Part shown: one piece after another, positions 62,928 to 64,000 of the stretch
How positions within the stretch are numbered: the first letter of the stretch is position 1
How the letters are laid out: each line of letters opens with the position of its first letter
DNA from: Phycisphaeraceae bacterium
GTDB lineage: Bacteria; Planctomycetota; Phycisphaerae; Phycisphaerales; UBA1924
Direction of reading: 5' to 3'
Assembly: GCA_020639215.1 (NCBI GenBank)
Contig: JACKHA010000013.1
Location: forward strand, 7,337 to 71,336
DNA length: 64,000 bases
Position numbers and translations under genes: made by a program
Notes under the pieces: model-generated
Seen by the model: the letters and a program-made list of their open reading frames with translations, nothing else
Database searches by the model: none
Told to the model about the DNA's origin: nothing

Positions 62928-63281
62928 ATGGGATTGGACAACCGCCGAAAGTCCGGTCGGCTTGTGTGCGAAGGGCTTTCCTCGGACCTGGGGGAAGTTC
63001 GGGATCTGTCGCCGCGCGGCTGCCGCATCCGGGGCAAGTCCATGGGGGCGCTGCCGATGGGCAAGACGTTCCTGCTCTCGCTCACGGGCGAGGGATTCGT
63101 GCTGATGATCGACGCCCGGATCGTGCGCCGGACCCGCCTGAGCATGTTCCAGCACGAGTACGGGCTCGAGTTCATCGATCCGACGCCGGAGCAGACGGCG
63201 ATGATCGGCGAGATCGTCAAGACGACCGCCGTCAACCGCCTGATCCCGACGATCGACGAGGCGGCGCGCCGGGCGATGTGA
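62928..63281 (+). CDS. PilZ domain protein
   Basis: 117 residues, one PilZ domain: RRKSGR (residues 6-11) and D-x-S-x-x-G in RDLSPRGCRIRG (D26-G31), both key cyclic di-GMP contacts. No other domain. Divergent from the PilZ/J fusion. Confidence 0.88.
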   Translation: MGLDNRRKSGRLVCEGLSSDLGEVRDLSPRGCRIRGKSMGALPMGKTFLLSLTGEGFVLMIDARIVRRTRLSMFQHEYGLEFIDPTPEQTAMIGEIVKTTAVNRLIPTIDEAARRAM

Positions 63282-63552
63282 CCGGCGAGGCCGGGCGGCA
63301 TCAACATTGCCGATTCGTGGAACGAAGCGCCACCGAACTGGCGACGCGGCGCGTTTCGATCGGGCGGGTTGCCCGGCCGGACGGCGGTTTGCGTATGTCC
63401 CTTCGAATGCCGCCCGAGGGCACTGTCACGAATCGGTCACGGGTCGGCGTCAAAGAGTGTGCGGATGTGGCGTGAGTGCAACGCCTCGTCCATCGCTCCG
63501 AATGAGAGAGGGCCGCACGAATCGGCCCCACGGAGCGAAAAGGAGCGGCGTC

Positions 63553-63882
63553 ATGGAACACGACAAGCACAACCGGCACAACGCACGCCGACGCACGGAA
63601 AAAGCCAAGCGGATCGAGGCCGCCCCCGAGCCGGCCCCGCAGCCCAAGGAACTGGCCCACGCCGAGCCATCCGATCTGACCGACAGCGACGCGGCCATGC
63701 TCTTTGAGGCCGCCGAGGCGTTCGTGCGGGCCATCTCGACCGAGGACCCGGCCCAGGGCGAGCAGGCGGCGATCGAGCGTGCCATGCAGGCCGAGGCGCT
63801 GGCGCCGTTCGACGGGCCGGTCGTCAACGAGGCCGTGGCGTTCCTGCGGCGGATGGGGTACTTCGAGCGCAAGGCCGCGTGA
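63553..63882 (+). CDS. 109-residue acidic/helical protein of unknown function
   Basis: Basic His/Arg-rich N-terminus (HDKHNRHNARRRTEKAKRIE), Pro/Ala linker, then an acidic helical C-terminal part (SDAAMLFEAAEAFVRAISTEDPAQGEQAAIERAMQ). AAGGAG 8 nt before the ATG. No family recognised. Confidence 0.6.
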   Translation: MEHDKHNRHNARRRTEKAKRIEAAPEPAPQPKELAHAEPSDLTDSDAAMLFEAAEAFVRAISTEDPAQGEQAAIERAMQAEALAPFDGPVVNEAVAFLRRMGYFERKAA

Positions 63883-63899
63883 CGGACTGATGACTCACC

Positions 63900-63927
63900 C
63901 CCGGGCGGGCCGCGCCGTCCGCCCGGG
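63900..63927 (+). promoter_or_regulatory. Hairpin after the last gene
   Basis: CCCGGGCGG/CCGCCCGGG, 9 bp, 10-nt loop, before the main terminator. Confidence 0.45.
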
Positions 63928-63964
63928 TCAAAGCGACTCACCTCTCTCTCCTCTCTCAGAACGG

Positions 63965-64000
63965 GGGCGTGCGGGCGAAAACCCGCACGCCCTTTTCTTT
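63965..64000 (+). terminator. Strong intrinsic terminator
   Basis: GGGCGTGCGGG pairs perfectly with CCCGCACGCCC (11 bp, 6-nt loop CGAAAA), followed by TTTTCTTT at the window end. Confidence 0.9.

Overview
The window is a gene-dense, very G+C-rich bacterial chromosome segment of mostly housekeeping genes. I see no prophage, insertion sequence, CRISPR array or rRNA operon. The most likely source is a planctomycete, probably of the Phycisphaerae group. This is an inference from gene content and style: a 65-residue basic Trp/Arg-rich protein and a Lys/Arg-coiled-coil-winged-helix protein of types I associate with planctomycetes, an MqnD-type (futalosine) menaquinone gene, secretin plus TPR lipoprotein, many PilZ and zinc-ribbon proteins, and a complete peptidoglycan cluster (murE, murF, mraY) whose MurE carries the DNPR motif of meso-diaminopimelate enzymes.

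Layout. 1-5.5 kb: end of a family 2 glycosyltransferase, a YjbR-like protein, a secreted esterase-like hydrolase and several unknown proteins. 5.6-9 kb: MacB/FtsX-type permease facing NhaA. 9.1-13.4 kb: mraY, murF, murE on the minus strand, followed by phoU and, divergently, enolase. 15.7-20.4 kb: zinc-ribbon protein, lipoprotein, nadB, a LOG-family protein and a divergent DinB-like protein. 20.6-27.3 kb: a coiled-coil membrane protein, a glycosyltransferase, a large secreted TIM-barrel-like protein with a Pro/Glu tail, and the winged-helix protein. 27.3-31 kb: Tat-exported glycosylasparaginase, a DUF2442/DUF4160 pair, xseA, tRNA(CAT) and tRNA-Leu(CAA). 31.3-35.2 kb: secretin and TPR lipoprotein. 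35.3-43.8 kb: glycosyltransferase, zinc peptidase translationally coupled to valS, TPR protein, proS. 43.9-49.3 kb: small membrane protein, GNAT, thioesterase, purF, mqnD, rpsD. 49.4-57.3 kb: SurA/PpiD-like protein, PolX, DUF3052, glycine-rich RRM protein, HtrA-like protease, panB. 57.5-64 kb: KefB-type antiporter, omega-amidase-like hydrolase, small proteins, a PilZ/J-domain fusion divergent from a second PilZ protein, and an acidic small protein closed by a strong terminator.

How genes work together. murE-murF-mraY is a cell-wall operon. The secretin and TPR lipoprotein look like an outer-membrane pore and its assembly factor. The two PilZ genes share one intergenic region and probably answer to cyclic di-GMP. 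Most other genes are single-gene units, which agrees with the many start codons that have a TANNNT (-10-like) hexamer only 5-10 nt upstream.

Two genome-scale patterns stand out and are not explained by genes. The first is a set of intergenic elements built from 8-bp purine-rich words, often arranged as large imperfect inverted repeats. The second is the apparently frequent leaderless transcription. The PilZ-J-domain fusion is the most unusual protein.
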